A DNA stretch of 6,512 nucleotides from Giesbergeria sp. (GTDB lineage: Bacteria > Pseudomonadota > Gammaproteobacteria > Burkholderiales > Burkholderiaceae_C), in NCBI GenBank assembly GCA_017998735.1, contig JAGOCN010000103.1:1-6512 (forward strand), given 5' to 3'. The first letter of the stretch is position 1. The number at the start of each line of letters is the position of its first letter. This document shows positions 5,660 to 6,512 of this stretch, piece after piece. The translations under genes and the position numbers were made by a program. A model generated the notes under the pieces. It was given only the letters and a program-made list of their open reading frames with translations, was not told the DNA's origin and did not search any database.

Positions 5660-5792
5660 CGCCATACCGGGGCGCTGCGGCGGGTTATGGCAGCGCTCTG
5701 GCCAGGGGCAGCAAAGCACGTCAGAATCATTGGCTGGCCAGGCCGTGGGCTGGCGCGGCCACTGTCCTTGCATGGCGTGGCACTGCTTGGAG

Positions 5793-5811
5793 CAGACCGG
5801 CCCAGACCGGC
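5793..5811. repeat. Direct repeat CAGACCGGC, 10-base period
   Basis: CAGACCGGC occurs at 5793-5801 and 5803-5811, so the copies are one helical turn apart. They sit about 46 bases upstream of the purC -35 candidate. A regulator-binding role is only a possibility. Confidence 0.5.
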
Positions 5812-5856
5812 ATGGAGCACACCCTGGCAGCCCCTTTGCGCACCGGCGCAGCGCCC

Positions 5857-5884
5857 GTGGCAAGCGCCCGCCCGCTCTTAGAAT
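5857..5884 (+). promoter_or_regulatory. Candidate sigma-70 promoter of purC
   Basis: GTGGCA (5857-5862, four of six to TTGACA) and TAGAAT (5879-5884, five of six to TATAAT) are 16 bases apart. Transcription would start near 5891, giving a leader of about 77 bases before the purC ATG. No E. coli-type PurR box was recognised. Confidence 0.4.
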
Positions 5885-5967
5885 AGGCGCGCCCTCCGGC
5901 CTGTCTGCCTGCATGCGCACCCCTGCGCGCCGGCACGGCCGGGCACGATTTTTCCTACCGGCCCGCC

Positions 5968-6512
5968 ATGACCACCCAACCCAGCTCCCCTGCACTGCAC
6001 ACTTCCACCCTGGCGTCGCTGCCGCTGCTGGCGCGCGGCAAGGTGCGCGACAACTATGCCGTCGGCGACGACCGCATCCTGATGGTGGCCAGCGACCGGC
6101 TCTCGGCCTTTGACGTCATCATGGGCGAACCCATTCCCGGCAAGGGCGCGCTGCTGACGCAGATGGCGCTGTTCTGGTTCGACAAACTGGGCCACCTCTG
6201 CCCCAACCACCTGACCGGCGAAGCACCCGAGAGCGTGGTGACGCCGGCCGAGGCGGCGCTGGTGCGGGATCGCTCGATGCTGGTGCAGCGCCTGCGCCCG
6301 CTGCCGATCGAAGCGGTGGTGCGCGGCTACCTGGCGGGCAGCGGCTGGCAGGAATACCAGGCCACGCAATCGGTTTGCGGCGTGCCGCTGCCGGCCGGCC
6401 TGACCAACGCGTCCCGGCTGCCCGCGCCCATTTACACGCCCGCAGCCAAGGCCGCCGCCGGCGAGCACGACGAGAACATCACCTTCGAGCGCACGGTGGA
6501 AATGATCGGCCC
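5968..6512 (+). CDS. purC: Phosphoribosylaminoimidazole-succinocarboxamide synthase, 3'-truncated by window
   Basis: PurC (SAICAR synthetase) joins CAIR and aspartate with ATP in step eight of purine synthesis. The window ends inside the gene, with 181 complete codons and two bases. Recognisable family parts are [13 protein letters not shown] at 21-33 (ATP-binding strand turn), [20 protein letters not shown] at 41-60, [15 protein letters not shown] at 117-131 and [20 protein letters not shown] at 151-170. The SGSGW-like and LPxPxxTPxxKA wording indicates the longer form of about 300 residues, as in yeast Ade1, rather than the short E. coli form of about 237. The ATG at 5968 is the only sensible start. 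The bases before it are pyrimidine-rich with no Shine-Dalgarno match. It diverges from hpf. Confidence 0.96.
   Translation, partial: MTTQPSSPALHTSTLASLPLLARGKVRDNYAVGDDRILMVASDRLSAFDVIMGEPIPGKGALLTQMALFWFDKLGHLCPNHLTGEAPESVVTPAEAALVRDRSMLVQRLRPLPIEAVVRGYLAGSGWQEYQATQSVCGVPLPAGLTNASRLPAPIYTPAAKAAAGEHDENITFERTVEMIG

Larger units (their letters stand above)
5523..5967. other. 445-base non-coding region between hpf and purC
   Basis: This divergent intergenic region holds the candidate hpf promoter and its hairpin-rich leader (5523-5659), a pair of 10-base-spaced direct repeats (5793-5811) and the candidate purC promoter (5857-5884). The open frames crossing it have arginine- and cysteine-rich, low-complexity translations without family resemblance, so I call no gene. 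No tRNA or known riboswitch core was recognised. Confidence 0.5.

Noticed and set aside
5586..5720. Sigma-54 promoter for hpf
   Set aside because: GG-N10-GC pairs occur on the minus strand (TGGCGC...CCGCT and TGGCC...CTGCC), but the rest of the TGGCAC and TTGCA consensus is poorly matched, so they are likely chance in GC-rich DNA.
5771..5792. TGGCAC-TGCTTGG on the plus strand as a sigma-54 site for purC
   Set aside because: The GG to GC spacing is one base too long for a -24/-12 promoter.
5519..5995. Minus-strand open frame of 158 codons in the hpf-purC intergenic region
   Set aside because: The translation is Arg/Pro/Cys-rich with no recognisable motif, it has no good ribosome site and it overlaps the purC start and promoter candidate.
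4626..6113. Plus-strand open frame of 495 codons spanning ptsN, hpf and the purC start
   Set aside because: It crosses two recognised opposite-strand genes and runs out of frame into purC; the translation shows no domain.

Overview
The window looks like a GC-rich chromosomal segment of a betaproteobacterium in the order Burkholderiales, most likely a member of the Comamonadaceae. This placement rests on protein wording and gene neighbourhood only: a compact hpf-ptsN-hprK cluster, a divergent bamE/fur pair, dapB followed by an exbB/exbD pair, and a long-form purC. No database search was possible. It reads as conserved core chromosome. I see no insertion sequence, phage gene, tRNA, rRNA or CRISPR array.

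Layout, left to right. Positions 1-88 are non-coding downstream of exbD. On the minus strand come exbD (89-559), exbB (603-1370), dapB (1403-2245) and bamE (2397-2942). Read in the direction of transcription this is bamE, dapB, exbB, exbD, probably one transcription unit with gaps of about 151, 32 and 43 bases. A 103-base divergent control region separates bamE from fur (3046-3471, plus strand). fur converges on hprK (3544-4503, minus) across a 72-base spacer with a nested inverted repeat. Upstream of hprK lie ptsN (4592-5059) and hpf (5190-5522), all minus strand. A 445-base non-coding region (5523-5967) separates hpf from the divergent purC (5968 to the window end, plus strand, truncated by the window edge).

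Functions. ExbB/ExbD form an inner-membrane proton-driven energy transducer. DapB makes tetrahydrodipicolinate for lysine and peptidoglycan. BamE is an outer-membrane lipoprotein of the beta-barrel assembly machine. Fur is the iron-responsive repressor. Hpf dimerises or silences ribosomes in stationary phase, while PtsN (EIIA-Ntr) and HprK belong to a regulatory, non-sugar phosphotransferase network. PurC acts in purine synthesis.

The most interesting non-coding signals are an AT-rich dyad of Fur-box character that contains head-to-head -10-like elements between bamE and fur, an in-frame hexanucleotide repeat giving ExbB an Asn-Ala tail (with a smaller Asn-Gly counterpart in HprK), a run of three hairpins in the probable hpf leader, and the absence of Shine-Dalgarno sequences in front of five of the nine genes. 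I found no convincing evidence of an undescribed multi-gene system.
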